Part shown: positions 54,190 through 62,656 of the stretch, one piece after another | Layout: each line of letters begins with the position of its first letter | Position numbering within the stretch: the stretch's first letter is position 1 | Assembly (NCBI GenBank): GCA_036386415.1 | Contig: DASVVT010000056.1 | Coordinates: forward strand, 1-64,000 | Direction: 5' to 3' | Length of the DNA: 64,000 nucleotides | DNA from: DASVVT01 sp036386415 | Lineage (GTDB): Bacteria > Acidobacteriota > Blastocatellia > Pyrinomonadales > Pyrinomonadaceae | Made by a program: the position numbers and the translations under genes | Notes under the pieces: generated by a model | Database searches by the model: none | Told to the model about the DNA's origin: nothing | The model's input: only the letters and a program-made list of their open reading frames with translations

Positions 54190-54346
54190 TTTAGGTAGTG
54201 GGTCAATTAGGAGTAGCGTATAAAGCAACTTGGCGTTCACCACAGAGGCACAGAGAAAGACAACTCTCTGTGCCCCCTCTGTGCTCTCTGTGCCTCTGTG
54301 GTGAACGCCCTTTCATACTCTCTCTGTCCAAACTGACCCACTACCC
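54190..54346. repeat. Nested inverted repeat (outer GGTAGTGGGTCA)
   Basis: The outer arms are GGTAGTGGGTCAATT (54193-54207) and AACTGACCCACTACC. The inner arms are GGCGTTCACCACAGAGGCAC continuing ACAGAG, and the complement ending CTCTGTGCCTCTGTGGTGAA. The inner part belongs to the CACAGAG family of the chromosome, so this family has spread into the accessory block too. Confidence 0.78.
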
Positions 54347-54487
54347 TCATTTGGCAGAAGCGTATAGTATGGATCGCAGCTAAGAAATGTTTACCCTACA
54401 ATACTTTTGCAGAGTAGAGTGTCGTATGAATGAGATTAATAACAAATTTGGTGAGATTGGATATCCATTGATCCTGTGACCGATATG

Positions 54488-54507
54488 TTCAGGAAGAACT
54501 TTATTGT
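54488..54507. repeat. Isolated 20-bp end site
   Basis: TTCAGGAAGAACTTTATTGT is a clear copy of the right-end sites at 44550 and 44605 (ACTTTATTG core). It stands alone, so it is a remnant of an older element end or a spare site. Confidence 0.55.
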
Positions 54508-54731
54508 TCGCTCAATTCTCTATCTCGACCATCAAGCAGATTTTTTTCGAGTAATTTTGTCTTCACTTCTATCATCTTGGATACGGAACCCTCTTCACAT
54601 CAACAGCGGTATACGTCTCAAGGAATTACATTGCAGACAGCTTTCCATAGAGTTAGTCTTGTAACTGCTCGACAGCGCGTGCAGCGCATACGTGCACAGG
54701 TCTCAAACTCTTAGGCAGATCAGAGGGGCAG

Positions 54732-56732
54732 ATGAAAGGCGGAATAACATATAAATACGATGTTTTCATTAGCTACCGATGGATAACTCCAGATCAAGAG
54801 TGGGTTCGAGAAGAATTGTATCCAGCTCTTATTGAAGCTGGTCTGAAGGCCTGTTTAGACGTAGAAGATTTCATTCCAGGCCGCGACTTGATCCTTGAGA
54901 TGGAAAGGGCAGGCTCAGAATCTCGCCACGTAGTATGCGTAATAAGCCCTGAGTATTTTGAGGAAGGTCGAATGGTTGAATTTGAGAGCCTCATGGCACG
55001 GCGTCGTGATCCTGGCGGGAGGCACTCATTTTTAATACCTTTAGTACTAAGAGAGACAGAGCTGCCAGAACATATCCGGGGACTGGTCCCTATCTCTTGG
55101 ATTCATCAGAAAGACCATGCAAGGGAATGGAGGAAGCTCCTCATAGTATTAGGCGCTATGAAGCTGGAGACACCGCCTCCGGGTATATATAGGCTAGGAA
55201 GTATAGGAGAAAGCAGCGACCTTAATCCGCAAGCAGGTGTCCAGTCCACCAGATTATCTTCTCTCACACAAGAAAGTATTAGCACATCTGAAAGTACCAA
55301 GTTTCTTGAGGCTCTGATGTCTATCCACCAAGTCTTGGATATGCTTTTAAAACTTGCCGGGTTAAAACTACAAGATGAGGGCAAAACTATAAATGTTAGC
55401 GATGCTTGGAAACGACTCTTTGAATCTCATACTGACAAATTAGCCAAGCAGTTCGAAAATACACTACAAAAGGCGGAAGAAGTTCGAGACGCGATTATCG
55501 AGGGTAAATATTCAGAGGAGAAGCAGCCTGGATTACGTGCACTTTCGGACGAACTTGCTCTCGCTTCTAACTATATCGATACACAACTTCGTAACTATCA
55601 ACGTGAGGGTGTAGAAAGGGCAATAGAGGCGACATTAAGAGCGTACAATCATTCAAAAGATCGTCGTGCCGGTATTGTTTGGCAAACCCAAGGTAGTGGG
55701 CTAAGTTTATCTGCTCTCTCGTATGTTGCTCGTGCGATTTCACTGAAACAACTCGGCAACCCTACCGTTATTATCGTCGCCGACCGAGATATTTTAACGC
55801 AGCAACTTTTCCATCGGCTTCAAAGTTATTCTGATGCTATCGCATCCATAACGCTGCTCGTCTCAGACACCACAGAACTGATTCAAGTTTTAAACTCAAC
55901 TCAACAACGCATTATCCTTACAACGCTTCAACGCCTGTTGCGTCTAGAGCCTGAGACTGCCATCAGGCGAAAAAACATTCTCCTCGTCGGCTTCGACTTG
56001 CATATGGGCGCCGAAAAGATCAGAGACGTTCTACCAGACGCAACAACCATACTATTTACAAGCATGGCGTCGAGAGGCAATACCAAAGATGCGGCGGTAT
56101 TTGGCGACTTAATTAGTAAGTACGACTTTGACCAAGCCGTGAAGGATAAAGTGGTAGTTCCTATTTATTTGGAACGCCGCAACCCCGTAATTGCATTTAC
56201 GGAGGAGAGTATGGCGGAGCATTTTCATATCCCGCCACTACTTAGAAAGTTTATCCACTTGCATGAAGTAGCACAGGATATCGTCTCCCACTTTGAGGCT
56301 AAACAAAAACTGCTAGAAGGAAAGGGGCTGATCGTTGTTCAAAGCCAAGATATCGCCTCAACCTTGTACTCGGAAATCATCAGTATAAGACCTAATTGGC
56401 ACAGCGACCGGGACACAGAAGGAACACTAAAAATAGTGTCTGCGAGCGATCGCCCGAGTCAAGAATCTACACTCCTGCGGAGATTCCAGTCCCCTGATGA
56501 TCCTCTTAAACTTGTTATTACTTCTGGTATATGGCTAACAGGTGTAGATAACCCGTCGCTTTACATAATGTATTTGCTGAAACGCTTATCCAAAAATATG
56601 TTGCTACAATTGATGGCGCGAGTCAATAGAGTATACGAAGGTAAAGAATACGGTCTGGTGGTTGATTACGTAGGCATCGAAGAAACATTGCAGTCAGTAT
56701 TGAAAGATCTGAATGAGTGGGAGCCAGAGTAG
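54732..56732 (+). CDS. TIR domain fused to HsdR-like helicase with lost motor motifs
   Basis: 666 residues. 1-135: TIR domain (YDVFISYRWITPDQEWVREEL, VVCVISPEYFEEGRMVEFESL) with E of the catalytic region in MVEFES. About 280-640: superfamily-2 helicase close to type I restriction HsdR. But motif I is QTQGSGLSLS where active HsdR has G-S-G-K-S, motif II is VGFDLHMG instead of D-E-A-H, and motif III is FTSMASRG. Motif VI (MARVNRVYEGKEYGLVVDY) is kept. No nuclease domain. Probably an ATP-independent or nucleic-acid-sensing scaffold controlling the TIR NADase. Ribosome site GAGGGG. GC is low. Confidence 0.85.
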   Translation: MKGGITYKYDVFISYRWITPDQEWVREELYPALIEAGLKACLDVEDFIPGRDLILEMERAGSESRHVVCVISPEYFEEGRMVEFESLMARRRDPGGRHSFLIPLVLRETELPEHIRGLVPISWIHQKDHAREWRKLLIVLGAMKLETPPPGIYRLGSIGESSDLNPQAGVQSTRLSSLTQESISTSESTKFLEALMSIHQVLDMLLKLAGLKLQDEGKTINVSDAWKRLFESHTDKLAKQFENTLQKAEEVRDAIIEGKYSEEKQPGLRALSDELALASNYIDTQLRNYQREGVERAIEATLRAYNHSKDRRAGIVWQTQGSGLSLSALSYVARAISLKQLGNPTVIIVADRDILTQQLFHRLQSYSDAIASITLLVSDTTELIQVLNSTQQRIILTTLQRLLRLEPETAIRRKNILLVGFDLHMGAEKIRDVLPDATTILFTSMASRGNTKDAAVFGDLISKYDFDQAVKDKVVVPIYLERRNPVIAFTEESMAEHFHIPPLLRKFIHLHEVAQDIVSHFEAKQKLLEGKGLIVVQSQDIASTLYSEIISIRPNWHSDRDTEGTLKIVSASDRPSQESTLLRRFQSPDDPLKLVITSGIWLTGVDNPSLYIMYLLKRLSKNMLLQLMARVNRVYEGKEYGLVVDYVGIEETLQSVLKDLNEWEPE

Positions 56733-56790
56733 CTTACTCTCAGAGTTCTTCTAATCTAGAGCAAATTTCGGTCGAGTTCTAGGCGAAAAA

Positions 56791-56864
56791 GTAGTAAGGG
56801 CAGGGACAAGTCCTCTGCCCGCGTGTTTACCAGCAACGGGCAGAGGACTTGTCCCTGCCCCTAC
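56791..56864. repeat. GGGCAGGGACAAGTCCTCTG inverted repeat
   Basis: Arms of about 28 bp (GTAAGGGCAGGGACAAGTCC with TCTGCCCG, and the complement) separated by about 15 nt. It follows the TIR/helicase gene by 58 bp and may be its terminator. Confidence 0.8.
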
Positions 56865-56914
56865 AGTTGAACTTTATTTTTCATAGAAATTTTCGAGTGC
56901 TTATCGGAAGGCAG

Positions 56915-57017
56915 TTTAGGTAAGAACATTGATCGAAAATTGAGATGACACAACTCTCATACAAAGGACTTATGGCTATTTTGGGTAAGAACATTATTAT
57001 CCGTGAACAAAAGTTGT
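56915..57017. repeat. Right end of element B: spaced sites
   Basis: Sites lie at 56915 (TTTAGGTAAGAACATTGATC) and 56980 (TTTGGGTAAGAACATTATTA), 65 bp apart. They match element A's right-end sites less well than those match each other (AACATT for AACTTT). ACA at 57007-57009 is 30 bp from the start of the last site, as in element A. AAAGTTGT follows at 57010-57017, the same word found outside the other ends. Confidence 0.68.
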
Positions 57018-57055
57018 GAGCAAAAATAAAGCCGGGTTCATACGATGATGCCAGG

Positions 57056-58177
57056 TCAACGCTTTTGGACGAGCACCTGAAAACTTGTGCTCAAGCCAGC
57101 GGGCAAGATCATTTCACGCGCACTTGCGCGCAGGATGAGTGACTCGGTCTCGTTTCGGGTATCGTTTGTCATGAGTTCAAGCTGATCCAGTAAACCGGCG
57201 CGCAGCAGGAATTCATCCTGCCGCTCGAAGCTGACGTGGCGCAACCCACTTGCTTCTCCCACCTTCCTAATCTGAGTCCAGTTGACTGTGGTCGTGATGT
57301 CCTGGTCGCCGGGGTGTGCGAGCGCGTCATAAGCGAGATGATGCTGGCGGAAGGCGCGCAATGTTCCCGCGCTTCGATGAGGCTCGCCGTATAGATTATC
57401 TGCTTCATCGCCGTAATCGACGGTGATGAGGTAGCCCCTTTCCAAAATCGCGGCGGCTCTCGTCACCCAATCTTTCGCCGCCAGGTTCACCTCCGCGATC
57501 TGCCCTTCGGAGAGGTTTACGCCCGTCAGCGCGAAATGCTCTAAGAGGCTTGGGATCGTCGGCTCTCGCTCAATCCAGATAAAGTCGCCACGGTCGCTCA
57601 AGCCGACGCACAGCTCTAAGAGATGCCCCTTGCGCATCAAGACGCGATGGATGGGGAAAGAGTCGAGCAGCTCGTTGGAGAAGATGACGCCCGGGTTGAG
57701 GGGCTTTTTGATATCGCTCAGACGGCGAAATTCTACGTGCTGTTTGAAGCGTGCGAGCTGGCACTCGGCACGCTGGCGCGCATCCTGGCTCAGCTCGTCG
57801 ATCAAGAAACGCGTGGCGGCGAAGACGCGCGGATAAAAACGCTCGAACGTCTCAAGCACGCCCCGTGCAAAATGGCCTGCGCCTGCGCCCGCTTCCAGGA
57901 GCGTCCAGACGTGCGGACTGCCGAGCTCTTCATACAGGCTGGCGAAATAGCGTGCGCAGGTGGCGGCAAAGAGTGGGCTGCGCTCAGGGCTTGTGCGATA
58001 GTCGCCCTTGCGTCCCCAGCGCGTGAGGTCTCTGCGCTGATAATAACCTTCGTGCGGATCGTAGAGCGCAGCCTCCATCCAATCGCGAAAAGTGATTGCG
58101 CCTTCACGCCTGATACGCTCGCGCAAGCGTTCTGCGAGCGGCGTCTCTATACTCTCTACTGCTTCGGGCGAGGCCAT
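57056..58177 (-). CDS. MidA/NDUFAF7-type SAM-dependent methyltransferase
   Basis: A 373-residue protein of the DUF185/MidA family. The SAM-binding part has LLEAGAGAGHFARGVL. The family signatures MEAALYDPHEGYYQRR, GDYRTSPERSPLFAATCARYF, VIFSNELLDSFPIHRV and YLITVDYGDEADNLY are present. In eukaryotes the homologue methylates an arginine of complex I subunit NDUFS2. A bacterial role in complex I or other protein methylation is an inference. The ATG at 58177 is preferred; the frame extends into a repeat-derived leader (NSKPVTRNSQD). Confidence 0.87.
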   Translation of the reverse strand: MASPEAVESIETPLAERLRERIRREGAITFRDWMEAALYDPHEGYYQRRDLTRWGRKGDYRTSPERSPLFAATCARYFASLYEELGSPHVWTLLEAGAGAGHFARGVLETFERFYPRVFAATRFLIDELSQDARQRAECQLARFKQHVEFRRLSDIKKPLNPGVIFSNELLDSFPIHRVLMRKGHLLELCVGLSDRGDFIWIEREPTIPSLLEHFALTGVNLSEGQIAEVNLAAKDWVTRAAAILERGYLITVDYGDEADNLYGEPHRSAGTLRAFRQHHLAYDALAHPGDQDITTTVNWTQIRKVGEASGLRHVSFERQDEFLLRAGLLDQLELMTNDTRNETESLILRASAREMILPAGLSTSFQVLVQKR

Positions 58178-58187
58178 ATCCTGCGAG

Positions 58188-58265
58188 TTTCGAGTGACGG
58201 GTTTCGAGTTTCGAGCTAAAGATAGCTTGTTCCAAACTCGGAACACGTCACCCGCGTAACTCGAA
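58188..58265. repeat. GGGTTTCGAGTTTCGAG inverted repeat
   Basis: The left part is TTTCGAGTGACGGGTTTCGAGTTTCGAGC. The right part, AACTCGGAACACGTCACCCG then AACTCGAAAC, is its broken complement. It lies between the methyltransferase and the zinc-ribbon gene, both on the minus strand. Confidence 0.55.
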
Positions 58266-58267
58266 AC

Positions 58268-58819
58268 CTATTTATCTGGCCGCTCATCAAGCAGCCTGGT
58301 GGTGTTCTCGGTCACGCTCGGCGGTGCAGCCAGCTCGGAGGTATCCACGGGCCGACGCCAGGCAGGGATCGGAGCGCCTTGCGCAGGGGGGAGCGCAGAG
58401 CCGCGCTGTGGCGTGCTCAGCCGCGCGGGCATGGCTGGTGGAACATAGTGCGGCGCGGCCTCCGGCGTCACGGTAGGGTTGTTATCTTCCAGAAAGACTG
58501 CGTACAGTATGCGCAGCAGGCCGCCCATAGTTAATAAGACAGCAGTGAGCGGGATTAACTCGCCCGGTAGTCCGAGCATCGCGACCCCTAAAAAGATCAC
58601 AATGGGAACGATCAGCATGGTGCTGAGCATCAACATCGCTCCCTGGCGTATCCCCTTCTGGCGCGGCGAGAGGCCGGATTGATAACCTGTGGTCGGGATC
58701 AGGGGAAGCGTACCGCCGGTTGCGAGCAGGTCTGTGACCGGGGCTAGCGGGAAACCACAGCGCGAACAGTAGCGTACATTGTCATCCACCTGCTGCTGGC
58801 CGCATTTTGGGCAATACAT
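58268..58819 (-). CDS. Zinc-ribbon membrane protein
   Basis: A 183-residue protein starting MYCPKCGQQQ. Two CxxC pairs (CPKC, CSRC) form a zinc ribbon at residues 1-25. Two transmembrane helices lie at about 60-82 and 86-110 (LMLSTMLIVPIVIFLGVAML). The Pro-rich tail is variable. Proteins of this type are common in acidobacteria with unknown function. It probably faces the cytoplasm with its ribbon. Terminator at its 3' end is not clear. Confidence 0.78.
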   Translation of the reverse strand: MYCPKCGQQQVDDNVRYCSRCGFPLAPVTDLLATGGTLPLIPTTGYQSGLSPRQKGIRQGAMLMLSTMLIVPIVIFLGVAMLGLPGELIPLTAVLLTMGGLLRILYAVFLEDNNPTVTPEAAPHYVPPAMPARLSTPQRGSALPPAQGAPIPAWRRPVDTSELAAPPSVTENTTRLLDERPDK

Positions 58820-58940
58820 GCTAGGAGACCTCGCTTTACCAAAAATGAACAGGCGTCAGCACGTGCGCTGCTCATGCCTATCAACTTGAGAGCACCCGCT
58901 CGTCAACGCGGTTGAAGCTTGCCTGCCGAAGTTGCCCCGT

Positions 58941-59417
58941 TCATATACGCGGCAGGCGCGCATCCGAGAAGAGCCTGAAGGTTGCAACCGCTCGACCTTG
59001 ATGATCGGCGGCGCGTGTGAGCGTTTCCAAGAGCAGCCGACAGAGCGGCTGCATTTCGCCCGACGGCACTTTGATCTCCCTCAGCAGATCATCATCGCTC
59101 TGAAAGAGCGCGAAGCCGCGCCGCCGCATAGCTTCCACCTCCATCAAATATTCTGTCACGCGCTCTTTTGTCGAGAGAGATTCCGGCAGCGTCCACTCGA
59201 AAGGATCGTCCCACAGGTTCACGGTGATGCCGCCGAAAGTCTGTTCCACAGCGGCTGCGCTACGCAAGAGATGCTCGCCGCAAGAGTAGACCGGAAATGC
59301 TCTCGACAAGCGGCGAGGCTGCCAGTAGAGCCGCTCGGCTGCAACGGCTTCGATCAACGCCAACGCGCGCGCGTGGAGTCGTGCGTACTGTTCGTCCAGA
59401 CAACCGACAAATAACAT
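58941..59417 (-). CDS. DinB-like protein
   Basis: A 158-residue helical-bundle protein with DinB-like features: a helix with the metal-side motif (YSCGEHLLRSAAAVEQTFGG) and a C-terminal helix ending ADHQGRAVATFRLF. The second and third metal histidines are only partly kept (H in GEHLL and ADHQG), so metal binding may be reduced. No partner nearby. It ends 8-9 bp before the aldehyde dehydrogenase terminator region. Confidence 0.6.
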   Translation of the reverse strand: MLFVGCLDEQYARLHARALALIEAVAAERLYWQPRRLSRAFPVYSCGEHLLRSAAAVEQTFGGITVNLWDDPFEWTLPESLSTKERVTEYLMEVEAMRRRGFALFQSDDDLLREIKVPSGEMQPLCRLLLETLTRAADHQGRAVATFRLFSDARLPRI

Positions 59418-59425
59418 TGCAGAAA

Positions 59426-59573
59426 CAGTAGACAGTAGTCAGTAGTCAGTAGCCAGTAGAAAGAACGCCGCAGCGCCAGGCATTGCTGCCTAATATGATT
59501 GAGTGGCTCAATACGAAAACGCATCAACCGATTTTCTTTTCTACTGGCTACTGTCTACCGTCTACTGTCTACT
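59426..59573. repeat. Heptad inverted repeat, copy 2
   Basis: Left arm CAGTAGACAGTAGTCAGTAG then TCAGTAGCCAGTAG (59426-59459). Right arm CTACTGGCTACTGTCTACCG then TCTACTGTCTACTTC. The centre carries AAAACGCATCAACCGATTTT, shared with copies 1 and 3 in whole or part. It lies between two minus-strand genes, before the DinB-like gene and after the aldehyde dehydrogenase stop. Confidence 0.85.
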
Positions 59574-59578
59574 TCTTT

Positions 59579-61087
59579 TCATTGTCCAAACCATCCAATC
59601 GGCTTGCCGGAGAGATCGACCCAGACGCTCTTAATGTGCGTGTAAAGCTCAAGCGCGTGCTTGCCCATCTCGCGGCCATAGCCGGATTGCTTGAAGCCGC
59701 CGAAGGGTGAGGCGGCATTGAACATGTTGAAGGTGTTGATCCAGATCACTCCGGCATGAATCTCTTTGGCGAAGCGGTGCGCGCGCGTGATGTCACGCGT
59801 CCAGAGTCCGGCGGAGAGGCCGTAGATGGTCTCGTTGGCCTGTCTGATCAGATCATCCTCGTCCTTGAACGTGATCGCGCAGGTGACGGGGCCGAAAATC
59901 TCTTCCTGTGCGACCCGCATCTTGTTCTTCACCTCACCGAAGATCGTCGGCTGGAAGAAGTAGCCGCCCTGAAACTCTCCCTCAAGCTGTGGCGGCTCGC
60001 CGCCCGTCAGCACGGTCGCGCCTTCATCGCGCGCGATGTCGACGTAGCCTTTGATCCGTGTGAGCTGCTCTTCGGAGACCTGCGGCCCCATGTGCGTGGC
60101 CTTATCCATAGGGTTGCCGACCTTGATCTTCTGCGCCTTCTCTTTGAGACGGTCTAAGAATTCATCCTTGACCTCTTCGGCCACGAAAAGCCGCGAGCCT
60201 GCGCAGCAGACCTGCCCCTGGTTGAAGAAGATGCCCATCATCGCGCCGTTGACGGCCTGCTCAAGGTCCGCATCGGCGAAGATGATGTTGGGCGCTTTGC
60301 CGCCCAACTCCAATGAGACCTTGGTCAGATTCTGCGCGGCCTCGCGCGCAATGATCTTGCCGACTTCCGTCGAGCCCGTGAAAGCGATCTTGTCGATACC
60401 GGGATGCGAAGCGAGAGCCGCCCCGGCGGTCTCACCATAACCGGGCACGATGTTGACGACGCCGTCCGGGAAGCCCGCTTCCTGAATCAATTTCCCAAGC
60501 TCCATCGCGTTGACGGGGGTCTGTTCGGCGGGCTTGAGCACCACAGTGTTTCCGGCGGCCAGGGCAGGCGCGAGTTTCCATGCGGCCATCAGGAGCGGGA
60601 AGTTCCAGGGAATGATCTGCCCGCAGACGCCGAGCGGCTCGCGCAAGGTGTAGTTGAACATCTGGCCGGGCACGGGGATGGTCTCGCCTTCGATCTTGGT
60701 CGCATAGCCCGCGAAGTATTCAAAATTTTCGACGACCTGCGGCAGATCAACGTAAGTGGATTCGCGTATCGGCTTGCCGTTGTCTGCTGTTTCAAGTGCG
60801 GCGAGCTCCGTCGAATGTTCTTCGATCAGTTGTGACAGCTTGTAGAGGAGACGACCGCGATCACGCGCGCTCATCTTCGACCATTTGCCTTCAAAAGCGC
60901 GGCGCGCGGCGTCCACCGCCTTGTCTATATCTGCTTTGTCTGCTTCGGCGACTTCGGCCAGCGTCTCGCCCGTCGCCGGATTAGGCGTCTGGAATGTTTT
61001 ACCTGATTCGGCATCCACCCATTTTCCGTCTATGAAAAGTTGGTATTTGCGCGGCGTATCTGACGCGGCTGGTTGCGCGGACGACAT
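59579..61087 (-). CDS. NAD(P)-dependent aldehyde dehydrogenase
   Basis: A 502-residue enzyme oxidising an aldehyde to the acid. The general base Glu is in VSLELGGKAPNIIF and the nucleophile Cys in NQGQVCCAGSRLFV. The cofactor motif is FTGSTEVGKII, and PWNFPLLMAAWKLAPALAAGN is the oxyanion/binding segment. This set is that of the ALDH1/2-like family (betaine or broad-specificity aldehydes). The substrate is unknown from context. The ATG at 61087 has AAGGAG 8 bp upstream. Flanked by two heptad repeats. Confidence 0.95.
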   Translation of the reverse strand: MSSAQPAASDTPRKYQLFIDGKWVDAESGKTFQTPNPATGETLAEVAEADKADIDKAVDAARRAFEGKWSKMSARDRGRLLYKLSQLIEEHSTELAALETADNGKPIRESTYVDLPQVVENFEYFAGYATKIEGETIPVPGQMFNYTLREPLGVCGQIIPWNFPLLMAAWKLAPALAAGNTVVLKPAEQTPVNAMELGKLIQEAGFPDGVVNIVPGYGETAGAALASHPGIDKIAFTGSTEVGKIIAREAAQNLTKVSLELGGKAPNIIFADADLEQAVNGAMMGIFFNQGQVCCAGSRLFVAEEVKDEFLDRLKEKAQKIKVGNPMDKATHMGPQVSEEQLTRIKGYVDIARDEGATVLTGGEPPQLEGEFQGGYFFQPTIFGEVKNKMRVAQEEIFGPVTCAITFKDEDDLIRQANETIYGLSAGLWTRDITRAHRFAKEIHAGVIWINTFNMFNAASPFGGFKQSGYGREMGKHALELYTHIKSVWVDLSGKPIGWFGQ

Positions 61088-61208
61088 AGAGATTTACTCC
61101 TTAAAAGAAAGATTTTGTGTCAACAGCAAACGGGCTCGAAATCACTGTCCCCATCCCCTCTACTGTTCACAATCCAAGATTAGCTTGACCTTTACTCTAT
61201 CACAAAGA

Positions 61209-61356
61209 AGTAGACAGTAGACAGTAGTCAGTAGCCAGTAGATAAAGCCAGAGTGGCATACTTTGTTGTCACTATAATTTAGAAGCTTGTGTCACGAAAA
61301 CGCATCAACTGCTTTTCTTTTCTACTGACTACTGACTACTGTCTACTGTCTACTTC
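61209..61356. repeat. Heptad inverted repeat, copy 3
   Basis: Left arm GTAGACAGTAGACAGTAGTC then AGTAGCCAGTAG (61209-61241). Right arm CTACTGACTACTGACTACTG then TCTACTGTCTAC (61321-61356). The centre shares AAAACGCATCAAC...TTTTCTTTTCTACTG with copy 2. The channel gene (61336-62493) ends inside the right arm at a TAG of the repeat. Confidence 0.85.
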
Positions 61357-62493
61357 TTTGTGCGGCTCTTCCATCTCTTCGTCTGCGGCGTAGCGCAGGT
61401 CTCGGTCGCCAGTGACTTCATCCCAGTCGTAGCCCAGGTAGTGTGAGATACGATGAAGCTCCGATTCCCATTCTTCGCGCTGCGCTTGATACTCGTCCAG
61501 GCCCGCGTCACGGTCGCGCCGAGTTTTAATGCCCGCGTCGTTCAAGCGGCGCATCGTCTCTTTATAGCGAAGCCTCCAACGCTGCTCTTCCTCCGCAGTG
61601 ATCTCGTAGCGCTGCTCGGTGCGTCTTTCCAGGTCGAGCGAGGCGACCAGCGCGCCGAGGACGTGGCGCACGCTCGCCTCCAAGGTGCGCACCTCCGGGC
61701 GATTCCTGATCTCAGCGTATTCATCCCTGTCCAGGCAGGCGCGAATCACAGCGCAGGTTTCCAGCAGCAGAAAGAGGATGCGCGGCAGGCTTTTATAGAC
61801 TTCGACGGGATGAAAATAGTGTATGACGGGGTGCTCGATGTGCGACTCTAGCAGGCTCTGAATGTCGCGCGTGGCAATGCGCATCGTATCCTGCAATCCG
61901 TAGAAGCGCCCCTCGACGAAGTGGTGGCGTATGAAGCCTGCCACATCAGCCCCCTCTTCCGCCTGGTGATAGAGCGAGATGGCGATGGTGCGCTTGCGCT
62001 CGAGCGCGCTGTAGACCGTCAGCAGGTACGTGATGACGAGCGAGATGGCGGCGAAGCCCGAAGCCGATTCGAACATCGCGACGAGGCGCATCTGAAATGT
62101 GCGCGGCACGACATCGCCGTAACCGACCGTGGTCAGCGTGATGCCGCTGAAGTAGAGCGACTCGTTCCAGGCGGGGCTTCTGGTCTCCGCGCCCACCAGG
62201 AAATGTTCAGGCATGCGCGGGTAGTAGATCAAGGCAAAGGCGATCACAAGCAGCACTATGTAGATGAAGATCAGAGAAGGTAAGAGCAGAGGGCCGACCG
62301 TATTGAGCAGGCGGTGTCGGCGCGGACGCGAAAGCCTGAAAGAGAACGCGCGCATGATACGCCAGACGATGCGGTTCAGGCTCTCGCCAATCGGCCCGAA
62401 GCGCGCGCTCGCATGAAGAATCGTCGCGTAAAGATCGTAGGCGACGAGCAGCAACAGCGCCCCGCCCAGAAATGTAAAGAGAACAGTTTGCAA
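61336..62493 (-). CDS. Two-helix potassium channel protein
   Basis: A 385-residue ion channel of the two-TM type. A first helix group lies at residues 5-30 and 60-90. The pore loop TTVGYGDVVP is the selectivity filter, with its inner helix after it (FAAISLVITYLLTVYSALE). The long C-terminal region (about 200-360) is helical and charged, probably a regulatory domain. The TTG at 62493 is the only start near the beginning. The C-terminal residues (KEVDSRQ) are coded by the repeat. Confidence 0.88.
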   Translation of the reverse strand: MQTVLFTFLGGALLLLVAYDLYATILHASARFGPIGESLNRIVWRIMRAFSFRLSRPRRHRLLNTVGPLLLPSLIFIYIVLLVIAFALIYYPRMPEHFLVGAETRSPAWNESLYFSGITLTTVGYGDVVPRTFQMRLVAMFESASGFAAISLVITYLLTVYSALERKRTIAISLYHQAEEGADVAGFIRHHFVEGRFYGLQDTMRIATRDIQSLLESHIEHPVIHYFHPVEVYKSLPRILFLLLETCAVIRACLDRDEYAEIRNRPEVRTLEASVRHVLGALVASLDLERRTEQRYEITAEEEQRWRLRYKETMRRLNDAGIKTRRDRDAGLDEYQAQREEWESELHRISHYLGYDWDEVTGDRDLRYAADEEMEEPHKEVDSRQ

Positions 62494-62656
62494 TTAACTG
62501 ATCTAACGCTTTGCAAGAAAGAAGCGAAGGATGAATCGAGACGAAAAGCTTAAGGCAGCACAGGCCAGCGGGTTTTTCTACACCTTCTACTTATCGGCCT
62601 ACTGACTGCTTTTCTTTCGCCCTTCGCCTTTCTCCTTTTCTATTCCCTGCCCTTCA

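Larger units (their letters stand above)
53824..54731. other. AT-rich gap with repeat and isolated site
   Basis: About 900 bp without a supported gene between the kinase and the TIR protein (divergent). It holds a nested inverted repeat (54190-54346) and one copy of the 20-bp site at 54488-54507. Low GC compared with the neighbours. Promoters for both operons must be here. Confidence 0.5.

Noticed and set aside
45083..54750. Shared start ATGAAAGGCGGRATTAC of the patatin remnant and the TIR gene as homology
   Set aside because: The similarity covers only about 17 bases and the proteins differ directly afterwards, so it is probably chance or a short translation-start similarity.
54732..56732. 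Active type I restriction enzyme subunit
   Set aside because: No nuclease motif, no hsdM or hsdS nearby, and motifs I and II are destroyed.
32037..57017. Complete Tn7-like transposon with CRISPR-guided machinery
   Set aside because: No tnsA, tnsB, tnsC, tniQ or cas-like gene in the block; only the ends resemble those of such elements.
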